From Cylindrotheca closterium (lineage: Eukaryota; Bacillariophyta; Bacillariophyceae; Bacillariales; Bacillariaceae): a stretch of 64,000 nt of DNA. The position numbers were made by a program, and so were the translations under genes. The DNA is taken from the NCBI GenBank assembly GCA_933822405.4, contig CAKOGP040000113.1, positions 570,036 through 634,035 of the forward strand, written 5' to 3'. Below, one piece after another: positions 10,149 through 20,048 of the stretch. The first letter of the stretch is position 1, and each line of letters begins with the position of its first letter. The notes under the pieces are model-generated. The model was given only the letters and a program-made list of their open reading frames with translations, did not search any database and had not been told where the DNA came from.

Positions 10149-11437
10149 ATGCATCGTGATAACAGACTTTCCCTTGCACTCCTCCCATTGTTTGCATACA
10201 ATGTCCAAGGTTTCTTGATGAACAATCCAGCATCCATCGCAAATGGGGTTCGCATGCCCACAATCCGTTTCGCCGAAGCAGAGGACTATTTTGCACCACC
10301 AGAAGCTTCTGAAGATGATAAAAGCCCCGAACGTATTGTCACCAACGGAGATATCGAAGGTGCTCCAATCAAGGCCGAAGAAGCTGAGGCTCCATACGAT
10401 GTCGAAACCGACGACGAGCCATCTCCAGCGGAAAAGTTTATGCTCTCAATGTCTTCTGACAAAACGATTATGAAGTTGCTGCAAATGGGATCCAGTACTG
10501 GTCGTGGAGAGTTTGCCACTGTAGCCCAAAAGGATCAAGCCATGGAGTGGATTGAAGCACTTGAAATGGTCAATCCTACCCCCGAACCGTCCAAAAAGAC
10601 TGAGATGATGAATGGTCGATGGGAACTCTTGTACAGCAGCACTCAACTCTTTCGCAGTTCTCCCTTTTTCATGGCCGGTCGTGCTGTTTGCTCCACTCCC
10701 GAACAAGCTAAGCAATACGATTGGTTCTGTGATATGCACCGTGCCGCACTGGCCGTTAGTACCATTGGACAAGTCCGTCAAGTGGTGTCTGATACTCGTT
10801 TGGTGTCAGAATTTGAAGTCAAAGTGGGAGCAGTTCCATTCCTGAGCGATTTTACTCCCTTTAGCTACTCTGGTGGTCTACCAGTAAGTTTCTTGAGTTT
10901 GTTGCAGGTTTTGTTGCTTTTCGATTTCTCAATTGTTCCTTTTCCTCTGGCTCTCCCTCTAGGTTACTGTTGAAGGTGCGATTGTCAGTTCTGCCGATAT
11001 CACTCCAACATATGATGGTGAGGGTTGGGAACTCTTGATGGATACTGGTAAGTTTAGTTACGGGGAAATTGCGGCGATATCTTTTGGGTTTTATCATTTA
11101 TCTCATGTTCTTTTATTTGTCCACAGTCGAAATTAAGGGATCCAACATTCCAGGACTTCGTCGCCTGTTAGACGAAGGCTTGAAGTTAGAGTCTCGCGAT
11201 TTGGGAAGCTTCCTGGAAGATAACCTTGCCGAGTACGACAATCCTCGTCCCGTCTTCCGCACTACCTACCTCAGCGAAACATTGCGCATCAGTCGTGATC
11301 AAGATGGGAAGGTCTTTGTGTATGGCAAGTTGAGTGATGAGACCGAGCCATCGGATTACAGCACTGTGGAAGCCGATTTGGGGCTCCTCAAACTCTTGGG
11401 AGGATTTAATGATGCCGTTACCAAGTTCTACATATAA
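10149..11437 (+). CDS. Plastid lipid-associated protein / fibrillin (PAP family)
   Basis: Exons 10149-10883, 10963-11047 and 11127-11437 give 376 residues. PAP/fibrillin proteins bind lipids in plastid membranes and plastoglobules. The domain begins around residue 105, with the characteristic NGRWELLYSSTQLFRS, and ends with a beta-rich half including EIKGSNIPGL and LRISRD. The N-terminus is a hydrophobic leader ending VQG/FLM, fitting a diatom signal peptide with Phe at the cleavage site and hence plastid import. An acidic linker (about 45-100) separates leader and domain. Both introns are GT-AG with clean frame joins (78 and 79 nt). Confidence 0.85.
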
Positions 11438-11676
11438 AAAAACAAAAAGGTTTTGGATATGTTGTAATATTATAGAAGCAGTTTGATCTTTTCCAAGAGC
11501 AAGTAATAAGTGCTGACCACTGCGGCAGAACTGAAGAACTGATATTGTTTTGTTTTCAAATGCATACATCACGAACGGTGCCAAAAGATATACAGTAGTT
11601 CTTCCATTCCGTTTCCCAACTTTTGATGGCAACTAGCAAGTCATCTGTTCACCATCATCAAAGTATCTTGATTTGT

Positions 11677-13011
11677 TTAGTTGGAGGTGATGCTCTTTCC
11701 GTCAGTGACGGCATGAACGGCTTCGGCGACATACTTCAAGTTATTGTCATTGAGTCCGGCAATGGAGATTCTTCCATCACGGGTAAGGTAAATGGCATAT
11801 TCGTCGGTGAGTTGATCGCACATTTCGGCCGACATGCCCGTGTACGCAAACATGCCAATTTGCTCGGTCACATGGGACCAGTCATGCGTGCTACCAGCTT
11901 CCTTGATAGCTTCGACCAGACGAGTACGCATACTTTGGATTCGGTCGGCCATTTGGGTGCATTCCTTGTAGTATTGACCGGTAAGCGCATCGTCAGACAA
12001 GACGGTCTTCACAATGGAAGAGCCGTGCTTTGGTGGAGAAGAGTACATGGGACGAATGATATTCTTCAATTGACTCATCAAAATGTCCTTTGTCTCGGCG
12101 TCCTTGCAGACCACACTGAGGGTTCCGCATCGCTCTCCATAAAGCCCAAAGTTCTTGGCAAAAGATTGGGCCAAAAGCATAGGAAGTCCCTCCTTCATAA
12201 CGTTGCGCAAAGCTTGAGCATCGGCCTCTGCATCTCCAGAAGCAAATCCTTGGTATGCAGAATCAAAGAAGATCAAGTGTCCCTTTTCCTTGATAAGATC
12301 CATCAAAGCTCTCCATTGCGACGAGTTGGGGTCGCAACCAGTAGGATTGTGAGCACAAGCATGAAGCAGGATGATCGAACCATCAGGGGCATCCTTAATG
12401 TCGGCAAGCATACCATCCAAATCAAGACGATTGGTGGAGCGGTCATAGTATCTGTAAGTTTGCACATCCAATCCACATTCACCAAAGATCTTGTGGTGGT
12501 TTCCCCAGGTTGGGACGGGGAGGTAAATCTTGTTTCCCGAGAAGAATTCGGCTAGGAACTTTCCTCCAATGCGACATGCTCCAGTTCCGGACAGTGTTTG
12601 AACTCCAGCAATACGTTCCAAAGGGGCATCGGCTCCATAGGCAAATTTGAGTGCCTTTTCGACAAAGGCAGCGTCTCCGTCAATGGGAAGGTATTCCTTG
12701 TTCTCATTGTTCTCAATCATTTTTCCTTCGGCAGCACGGACGGATGGAAGCACCCACGGCTGTCCAGTTTCATCACGGTAGGCTCCAACGCAAACATTGA
12801 CCTTGCGCTCATCGGTGGACGCTCGGAAATTTTGGGCGATACCCAGAATGGCATCAGGAGGTCCCATCTCGACGCCATTCCAGATGGTGTCAATGGAAGT
12901 CTTGGAGGCTGCTTCAACAGGGAAAGCAGTAACCAGCAGGGCAGAACTCAGTAGGACCAAAGCAGAGAACATTTGGGAGTTAATTTTCATCTTGTTGGGG
13001 TGGGGTTGCAA
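11677..13011 (-). CDS. Aspartate aminotransferase, probably plastid-targeted
   Basis: Single exon, 444 residues. A PLP-dependent enzyme exchanging amino groups between aspartate and 2-oxoglutarate. Motifs of the eukaryotic class I family are present: VGAYRDETGQPWVLP near the start, HACAHNPTG, the PLP-lysine region QSFAKNFGLYGER, and the conserved Arg of DGRISIAGL. The N-terminus is hydrophobic with VTA/FPVEA, a plastid-type bipartite leader. Start is the first ATG; a second Met seven codons on is equally usable. It is divergently arranged with the gene at 13291, sharing a spacer of about 280 bp. Confidence 0.92.
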   Translation of the reverse strand: MQPHPNKMKINSQMFSALVLLSSALLVTAFPVEAASKTSIDTIWNGVEMGPPDAILGIAQNFRASTDERKVNVCVGAYRDETGQPWVLPSVRAAEGKMIENNENKEYLPIDGDAAFVEKALKFAYGADAPLERIAGVQTLSGTGACRIGGKFLAEFFSGNKIYLPVPTWGNHHKIFGECGLDVQTYRYYDRSTNRLDLDGMLADIKDAPDGSIILLHACAHNPTGCDPNSSQWRALMDLIKEKGHLIFFDSAYQGFASGDAEADAQALRNVMKEGLPMLLAQSFAKNFGLYGERCGTLSVVCKDAETKDILMSQLKNIIRPMYSSPPKHGSSIVKTVLSDDALTGQYYKECTQMADRIQSMRTRLVEAIKEAGSTHDWSHVTEQIGMFAYTGMSAEMCDQLTDEYAIYLTRDGRISIAGLNDNNLKYVAEAVHAVTDGKSITSN

Positions 13012-13290
13012 TTGAGATATGAGACAATCTTTTCTGCTACTTTATAAGTGCCGACGATGATGTCTTTTCGTCGGTTGTTGGTTGATTGGTTCAGGTTTTG
13101 AGTTTTCTGTGACGTGGCTCACATCGACTGCATCATTGACTAAACTCTCGTTAGTCGGTCGAGTCGAACCGGCCAGCGAACGAACACCAATAACCGTCCA
13201 TTGACCAATTCAAAAAAATAGCGTTTCAACGAACTACCGGTCAGCACAGATTGGTATTATTACAAAAGATTGTCTGTCAATCCAAGAAGA
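13012..13290. promoter_or_regulatory. Divergent promoter spacer
   Basis: A 279-bp gap between the starts of the minus-strand aminotransferase gene and a plus-strand membrane-protein gene must hold both promoters. No specific element is identified with confidence. Confidence 0.4.
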
Positions 13291-14121
13291 ATGGTCTCTC
13301 CATCGATATGCGGCGGCTTTCTCAACAACCGCAAGGCAATGGTTGCCTTCAGCTGGGCCATCGCTACAGCTCTGAACATATTTGGCATAGTTTGTGCGTG
13401 TATGTTTCTGATCCAAATCGAGTCACGATTTCGCCGTTTGGAACGATACTATGAGAGCGACGAATGGTTGTACCAATACCAATACAACCAAAACCAGGGA
13501 GACGATGTAGACGAAAACCGGGCTTACGAGGAGGCTGAAGAATCCCAGCAACAACATATTCTGCTGGCCACAACCAGTACTCAATCGATTGCTTGGGTAG
13601 CCTTGTACGTGTTGCTACTTTCAGGAGGTTTGGTATTCTACGGTTCAACGGCCGTCATTGGATTTACGTCGTTGAATGGGAAGTACATTGCACCTTGTTT
13701 CTCGTCAGGTTCAGAAAAGCTGCGACTCGGCATTTTTGGTGGAGCAGTTGTCGTCTTTTCCAACTTGTTACTCTTAATGGCTGTCATTTTGGGGGAAGTC
13801 CGTGTCGTGGACGGCCAGGAACGAAGGGGAGAAGGAGACGAACAGCAACACAACAATTCGGAAGATAGAAAGCAATATCGCGTGGAGCGAATTGCTGCTG
13901 TTTTGGCTGTCACTTGCATGTTCTTGTCGGCATTGTATACAATATTTGCAGTACTTCTGTTTCTGTCTTATGCTGGAGAACAAGCGCCAAAAAGACCCGA
14001 AGAACTTGCCGATGGCGAGGGAACAAGACCAGGAAACAAGACTCCTCTGGTCAATGATAACAGGACGATACCAACGCTGTCCTCGAATCCAGGCTTTATC
14101 ACAATAGATCACTCCAATTGA
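13291..14121 (+). CDS. Four-pass membrane protein, unknown function
   Basis: 276 residues from the first in-frame ATG. Four hydrophobic segments are visible at roughly residues 20-42, 99-122, 143-168 and 201-227, e.g. ALNIFGIVCACMFLIQI and FGGAVVVFSNLLLLMAVIL. The loop between segments 1 and 2 is long and rich in Gln, Tyr and acidic residues; the third loop and the C-terminal tail are charged. The topology resembles tetraspan proteins, but I see no tetraspanin CCG motif. Function not assigned. Confidence 0.65.
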   Translation: MVSPSICGGFLNNRKAMVAFSWAIATALNIFGIVCACMFLIQIESRFRRLERYYESDEWLYQYQYNQNQGDDVDENRAYEEAEESQQQHILLATTSTQSIAWVALYVLLLSGGLVFYGSTAVIGFTSLNGKYIAPCFSSGSEKLRLGIFGGAVVVFSNLLLLMAVILGEVRVVDGQERRGEGDEQQHNNSEDRKQYRVERIAAVLAVTCMFLSALYTIFAVLLFLSYAGEQAPKRPEELADGEGTRPGNKTPLVNDNRTIPTLSSNPGFITIDHSN

Positions 14122-14356
14122 TCATCATAGCGGTTGCTTGAGAGATGGTAGATCAAAACAGCATCACATCTAAGATTTTACAAAAACGCTTATGTAAAAC
14201 CAAACACGAAATGACATCCACATTGCATCTAAAAACAAATGTCTAATTTATAGTCTAATTGAATGGATAACGGATTCATTCGTTCTATCAATCAACACTG
14301 CGTTCTACAAATATACACAAATATCGCATCCTACCAATGCTAGCATTGTTCACTGG

Positions 14357-15421
14357 TTAGGATGATCCTGCCCACACGGCACACTGTGCTGCCAGCTGTA
14401 GTTGGTCTTGACTCGCTGGTAGTGTTGGAATGTAGGTCATCATCATGGGCGGCACGTTCCAAAAGATGAGGTGAAACACTGTATGTGACCATCCACCAAA
14501 GGGATAGGTCGTAAAAACTGCAAAGGCGATGGCCATGGTAGCATACAGACGCCCAAAGTAGCTATAGTCTCCGTTTTCTAGGATGGGGAGAGTAAAGCAC
14601 ATGATGGATAGCACAAGTCGAGATTGATTGCGTACTGGAATAATGCGCTTTTCCCATTGCTTGACAATGCAATCCACATTCAAAACCAAGTTCACCAAAA
14701 AGAAATCCAATCGACCCGAAAAGGCGTACGACAGCAATGCCGAATACACGTGCAACATGCATTGATCCATGCGTCGACTCCAATGATCGATCCGGGCTGT
14801 GGACGACAATTTGTGTGCGTAGATGCAATGATAAATGAATGAAAAGGGCATATGCAGAATCATACTCATGGCACCAGCGATGACAGTTAAGGGCGGCATG
14901 GCGTGCAAATTGGGAAGCCATGATACGGATATGCAACCGTCTCCTTGAAAATCGCTGCCAATTGCTGCTTCTTGTCTTGTTTCTTGAATCATGGTTTGGC
15001 TGAGCCAGGAACCCGTTAGGCAGAATATAGCACAATAGATTCCAGCGGGAAGAGTGGTCAAACCATTGATCTTTTCTTGAAGAGGCGTCATGTTACCTCG
15101 TTTGTTGAGATATTCGGCAGCCTTGGGGTTCATGTGAGACGTTGTTTCCTCTATCGTCTTCTTGGCGTCACCCTCTTGTTCTGAACTCATGGAGGAAACA
15201 TCAGAGGAGGAGTCGGATTCGCCATCTTCGTCCTCAGGTCCAAAAGACTCTTGGAGACCAGGAAGAGAATTAGATTTGCTGAAGAGCTTCATGCTGGCCT
15301 TATCTGCTCCTCGGGATGGTTCCAATAACACTGCCTCCTCAGGAGGAGTCAACATTGCATTTTTTGGCCATTTAGACTCCTCGGTATCATTGTTTCCCAG
15401 GCATACCTTGAAGAGCAACAT
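14357..15421 (-). CDS. Multi-pass membrane protein with CREST-like Ser/Asp/His motifs
   Basis: 354 residues from the first ATG; the open frame continues upstream to 15481, so a 5' exon is possible. An acidic Ser-rich N-terminal part (1-110) is followed by about six or seven membrane segments. The core has SFIYHCIY (Ser-x3-His), then RRMDQCMLH (Asp-x4-His), and near the end WSHTVFHLIF (His-x3-His). This Ser, Asp, three-His layout recalls the CREST superfamily of membrane metal-dependent hydrolases (alkaline ceramidases, PAQR receptors, PER1/PGAP3). The resemblance is by motif spacing only; the specific family is undetermined. Confidence 0.6.
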   Translation of the reverse strand: MLLFKVCLGNNDTEESKWPKNAMLTPPEEAVLLEPSRGADKASMKLFSKSNSLPGLQESFGPEDEDGESDSSSDVSSMSSEQEGDAKKTIEETTSHMNPKAAEYLNKRGNMTPLQEKINGLTTLPAGIYCAIFCLTGSWLSQTMIQETRQEAAIGSDFQGDGCISVSWLPNLHAMPPLTVIAGAMSMILHMPFSFIYHCIYAHKLSSTARIDHWSRRMDQCMLHVYSALLSYAFSGRLDFFLVNLVLNVDCIVKQWEKRIIPVRNQSRLVLSIMCFTLPILENGDYSYFGRLYATMAIAFAVFTTYPFGGWSHTVFHLIFWNVPPMMMTYIPTLPASQDQLQLAAQCAVWAGSS

Positions 15422-16171
15422 TGTCACTTCGCTCTTGTTGTGAAGTCGTTCGAGGAAATCTTTGTTTGACAGATCTTGCACTTCGTGCCGTTGTTGCAGG
15501 TTGCAGCCGGTCCTTTTGGGCGATTATTCCTGTTGACAAAGATGTGAGAATTCGCAACGTGTACGAACTTAATATGTGCGTCGGCGGATCGTCCACGTGG
15601 TGGCACTTTTCAGTCACACAAGTGAGTCACGAATGTATTGAAAATGCCACGAAATCTGAAATCAAATCGAAAAAGCAGAAACTTATCTTGCATCATCGTG
15701 CACGAGAACAAGAATCAAATTGAGTTGAGAAACAATGATCCAACAATGGATGGGAAATCATTGTGTTCATTCCTGATTCATGCTGAAACTTACTCTTGTA
15801 ACGTTGAAAAGATGCAAAAATTCAAGAAATGATTGCTGTTGTTGGTGGTGAGAATTTCTTAATTGTCGCTCGCGGTTTGTGGAATTAGTCGTTGAATATC
15901 AATCGAGCGAAGGCAGGTACTGCTGAGGTAGGCCTATTAGCACTGTACAATTTGAAATTGTGAGCTACAATCAGGAGTGATATTCTGACACTCGGTGATG
16001 TGATGTGTGATGTGATGTCTTCGCCTGAAAGTTCGTTCGAAATCAAAATGTGAAGGGTGTCAAGTTCAAGAATCGGATGAGTCGGAAAGAGAATTTCAAC
16101 CGAACAATGTCACATATCTTTTAATCCGAGATGATACTGGAAACGAACTACCATAGTATTCAAAGAACTAA
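15422..16171. other. Intergenic region between divergent genes, no gene recognised
   Basis: About 750 bp separating a minus-strand and a plus-strand start. Short open frames on both strands lack family motifs. A 5' exon of the minus-strand gene may lie between 15480 and 15620. Confidence 0.4.
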
Positions 16172-17325
16172 ATGAATATGAAAGTCGGCTTCCTATGCGC
16201 AATTATTGTGCTGTTGCATTGCCACTTAATCTTGGCTCTCTCGTCCCAAGATGCTGTGCTTGTGGTTGGTGCTACAGGTGGAACGGTAAGCAACAATACT
16301 TGGTGATCACTTCTTGACAAAATTGAAAATGACTCTGGCCATTGCCTCACAACTCTGAAATGCCATTTTTTCCCGAACTCATAGGGCAAGCAAGTCCTCA
16401 ACGGACTCGTTCAGTCAGGATTGAAGCCAAAGAATCTTCGGGTATTGAGCCGCGATGCCTCCAAGTTGAAGTTTCTTGAAGAGCAAGGATTTGGGACAGT
16501 TAAGGCCGATTTGAATGACTGCGATTCTTTGGCAAATGCTCTGAACGGTTGCAGCGGTTGCTATCTCCATTCTACCGTCGGTGATACGAAAGAGTTAGAT
16601 TCCAATGAAGTGCTAGCTGCGAGAAAATTGGCCACTGCCATGTCGTTGCGAGAGACACCGATGCACGTGGTCTACAATAGTGCTGTGGGTGAAGAAAGTC
16701 TCATTGGTTCTCGGAAACAACAGAAGCGTGCAGTGGAAGATCTCTTTGAAAATGATTTCCCTTCCATCGATTTTACATCACTGCGCAGCAACTTTTTCAT
16801 GGATCCACTGTGGAAAAAATACACACGGCCGGCTATTTTGGCAGGGAAATTCACTTTTTGCGTTCCACCTGATACACCTATTCACTTGACGGCGGTTGCG
16901 GACATGGGATTTCTAGCGGGAAAGTGTCTCCAGTCGATCAAAACAACCAAAAATCGCACCATTAATGTCTCTGGGGATGTTCTGACTCCTGTAGAAATTG
17001 CTGCAGCCTTTGCCAAATGTCAAGGGACTCCATGTCAACACAGTAAGGGTACCACGATGGCCATTATGTCACGGCTCTTCTTTAAAAGTCTGTGGTAAGT
17101 CAATATTTATGTTTGTTGAATATTGATTGAACGCATCAAATTTACACTCATCCCAATCCAAATCATTCCAATAGGGAAGAGATTGTGTTTCTCCGCAAGA
17201 CCAGAATAACTACAGATATTGACGATCTGAAACAAGAGTTTGGAAAAGTCACTTCCTTTGAGGAATTCTTGGACAATTCAGGATGGGCCGATACCTCGCG
17301 AACCTACGAAGATCTTTCAAGATGA
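16172..17325 (+). CDS. NmrA-like / atypical SDR NAD(P)-binding protein with signal peptide
   Basis: Exons 16172-16285, 16385-17094 and 17175-17325 give 324 residues. A 22-residue hydrophobic leader is followed by the Rossmann motif VLVVGATGGTGKQV, split by intron 1 at GGT/GKQ. Next come LRVLSRDASKL and VKADLNDCDSL, typical of NmrA-like reductases. Family members are NAD(P)-linked isomerases or reductases, or redox sensors; no substrate can be named. Introns are GT-AG (99 and 80 nt) with exact frame joins. The leader has no Phe at the predicted cleavage site (ALS/SQD), so ER or secretory location is as likely as plastid. Confidence 0.8.
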
Positions 17326-17504
17326 AACGGAGCAGAAGACACAGCCATCCAACGTGATAATGAAGCAATGTAGTGACACAGATTAACTATGGTTACTTTT
17401 ACTGGTTGTTGCACATTGTTACTTTCCATTCATTCATTCATTCATTCTATTCTCCAGTAAATTATCATTCAAACCTTTTTGTTCCATCTTGCTTGTTCAG
17501 TTTA

Positions 17505-18749
17505 TTATTTCTTGTTATCATTGTGTTTCTTCCATTTGGATTGCAAAAAGTTCTTGGCCGCCAAAACCCCCGTCTCCAAAGACTCACCTGCCTTTTGTCC
17601 CTGCTGGGCAATCTTTTGTTGTTTGGTTTCGTCTTTGCTCCACAATTTTCCAATTTGCTTGCCGGCCGTTCCGCCAACCTTACCACCAGTAGAACCGTTA
17701 TTCTTGTTGTTGTTGCTGTTGTTGTTATTGCTGGCTTGTGATGCGGTATTTCCTGTTCCAGCAGCAGCATTGTCATACTCTGATGGTGGAGCGGATGCTT
17801 GCGGAATTGCTTCCGCATACGCCATGGGTACTTCTTCTTGTTGTGCCTGAGCACGTGGTGGTGGATGATTGGGCGCAACAAAATCATTGCTGGGAACACC
17901 TTGCTGGTTGTACACGGGAGGACTACTAGTGCTACTCGATGCGGATGGTTTGGAATCCTTCTTTCCAGTGGGTTGGACAAAATCATTTTCTGGCACGGCT
18001 TCGGCATTGTAGGTGGCAGCATTCCCCCCATTGTTGTTGCTGTTCTGATGGGCATCATAGGATCCATGTGGTACTGATGGATTCGTGCTGTTGGTACCGT
18101 TGTTATTATTGTTTGCTGATTGAGTGTAATCGGTATTGTCAAATTTGGCACAACACAGACTAAACATCAGAGCTCCAAATCCAAGAAAGCAAAAAGCCCA
18201 TCCCAAACCAGTTCCAATCTGTAACATTTGTCCAGTGGATTCCGGACAAATTTGATCGTCCATAGGAATGTCACTATCAAACATGTTTCCAAAGCCAAGG
18301 GAGGATCCCCACGCTTGCACGCACATGAATCCAATAAACAGACAGATGTAAATAGCAATCCAAGGATCATTGCACATTAGCCAGGTTGCCCTCTTAAAGG
18401 TCGTGTCTCCCATCTCTTGATTGGTAATATCGACAATCTTGTACGCCAAATAAAAGGCAGTAAACACATTGACTGCCGCCAGCACCGTATTGACCACCAA
18501 ATACAGAGACTCCGAACAATCAGGAATCCCACCCACAGCCGGAATGACCAAAAAGATGGCAGGTCCCTGGGTAAAGAGGGCGACGGCCACAAAGAAAGAA
18601 AAGGGATTTCGGCACAAGAGGGAGAAAAAATGATCACATCCCTTGCAAGCGCCACCGCAAGCGTCGTTGCATCCCTTGCAACCCGCAGCGCACAACCTGC
18701 AGGGCAGTGCGCAAAGTGCACCAATGGATTTGCACAGAACAGCTGCCAT
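17505..18749 (-). CDS. Cys-rich N-terminus, four-pass membrane protein with low-complexity tail
   Basis: Single exon, 414 residues. The first 45 residues hold eleven cysteines in spaced pairs (CKGCNDACGGACKGC), a likely site for acylation or metal binding. Four hydrophobic segments follow at about 50-70, 80-103, 130-152 and 180-203. The second half is a hydrophilic tail rich in Asn, Ser, Gln and Pro, with repeated motifs such as VPENDFV / VPSNDFV and AEAVPEN / AEAIPQA. The tail ends in a basic, helical stretch. I recognise no known family. Confidence 0.65.
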   Translation of the reverse strand: MAAVLCKSIGALCALPCRLCAAGCKGCNDACGGACKGCDHFFSLLCRNPFSFFVAVALFTQGPAIFLVIPAVGGIPDCSESLYLVVNTVLAAVNVFTAFYLAYKIVDITNQEMGDTTFKRATWLMCNDPWIAIYICLFIGFMCVQAWGSSLGFGNMFDSDIPMDDQICPESTGQMLQIGTGLGWAFCFLGFGALMFSLCCAKFDNTDYTQSANNNNNGTNSTNPSVPHGSYDAHQNSNNNGGNAATYNAEAVPENDFVQPTGKKDSKPSASSSTSSPPVYNQQGVPSNDFVAPNHPPPRAQAQQEEVPMAYAEAIPQASAPPSEYDNAAAGTGNTASQASNNNNSNNNKNNGSTGGKVGGTAGKQIGKLWSKDETKQQKIAQQGQKAGESLETGVLAAKNFLQSKWKKHNDNKK

Positions 18750-19018
18750 TATGTGAATTTAATAATATACAAGTGTATGCTGAAGTAGTAAAGATAGGTA
18801 CGGTATATTCTAGCAAGGATGACCACGGATAGAAGTATTGTCGGTCTGAAACAGAATGAATGGAATGAGAGTGGAGAAATCGGAAGTGTGCGTGACACTT
18901 CTATTTTTCAAATCGTGATATTTTGAAATTCGGGAATGGACTAGTCAAACCAGTCGAAGATATTTTGCTTGCCTCTTCATCGCTTTCTTTTATGTTACAC
19001 TTTAATATATATCAATAT

Positions 19019-19405
19019 CTAACTGCTATTAATACTCTCTTCTACTTTTCGCTTTGGTTGTTTCTTGGATAACTCCACTGGTACTTGATCAATCTTGGCC
19101 GCCAATATGAAATCATTTTCACTCAATCCCCCAATGGAATGGGTCCATATTTCAATGGCGACATATTGATAGCCTTCCAAATGGAAATCTAGTATTTGTA
19201 GCACAACGAGTATGGTTGTGTGTGATTCAAAAGAAAGAGATTGGAATAGAGGAAAAAGAAAAAGGGTGAATGAGAGATGATCTTGATGATCGGATGTATG
19301 GAAATCAGCTGAAGAGTTTTTGCTTCCTTGTCCTTTCCATGGACGTCAATTGGCAAAACTCCCCCTCGTGACATGGCCTCATGCTTCATTTTTTCCACAT
19401 TTCCA

Positions 19406-19436
<31 letters not shown>

Positions 19437-19816
19437 TAATAATCGCCAGTCTCACTGCCATCCAAAATCATGAGACAAGTCGTATTGTATCTTGTTTTCT
19501 TCTGCTTACCTGGATGATGACCTTCTTCTTCGGCAATATCTCCCACTTGCTGCAAAAAGGCCATTCCCACTTTGAAATTTCGAACCTTCCAATCCTTTCG
19601 AATTCGTTGGTCATTGTGCGTCAAATACCATCCTTCTTGGAGTTCGGCCAGTTGGGCCTTGGTGGTTGCAATATCCAAGGCTGCCACTTGGCCAGAGCAG
19701 GGACCACATTTCTTTTGGGACAAGGCATCACGTGAGCACACTTGCATACTATAAGCGTTGTTCAGAAAGGTTGTAACGACTAGTAGCAGAAAGAGAAAGA
19801 TGCGATATGGTTGCAT
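19019..19816 (-). CDS. Pterin-4a-carbinolamine dehydratase (PCD/DCoH family)
   Basis: Exons 19816-19510 and 19188-19019 give 158 residues. PCD dehydrates 4a-hydroxytetrahydrobiopterin and so recycles the pterin cofactor. The active-site His pair lies in EEEGHHP at the end of exon 1. After the intron the sequence continues as [18 protein letters not shown] and then [11 protein letters not shown], the classical PCD signature. A hydrophobic signal peptide ([16 protein letters not shown]) suggests ER or plastid-complex entry, not the cytosol. The intron is long for this window (321 nt) and holds a CAA/ATT microsatellite. Joining the exons restores the family motif exactly, supporting the splice sites. 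Confidence 0.88.
19390..19445. repeat. Trinucleotide microsatellite in PCD intron
   Basis: Imperfect AAC/AGC/AAT repeats (plus-strand reading) inside the intron of the dehydratase gene. Translated, they give the poly-Cys run of a spurious antisense frame. Confidence 0.75.
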
Positions 19817-20048
19817 GAAAGGGAAAGTGGTGAGAGGGCGGATGAAGTTCGTTCAAAGTGCACACATCATCCAAAGGTGAAAAAGGCCTGTTTATGTACT
19901 TCCTTCACGTAGGATGCAACGGTTCGAAAACAAGACTCTGGCGTTGTGTTTTTGATATATTGAAAGTACAGTTCTGCAATCAATCGGAACTGAAAAGAAC
20001 TCTTTCAATTGCTCTGTTCCATTGCCACGAGTTGATCACACGACAACC
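19817..20048. promoter_or_regulatory. Divergent promoter spacer
   Basis: 232 bp between the starts of the minus-strand dehydratase gene and the plus-strand exchanger gene. It must hold both promoters; no defined element recognised. Confidence 0.35.

Noticed and set aside
11623..12555. 310-residue plus-strand open frame opposite aspartate aminotransferase
   Set aside because: Antisense shadow; the aminotransferase frame has complete catalytic motifs.
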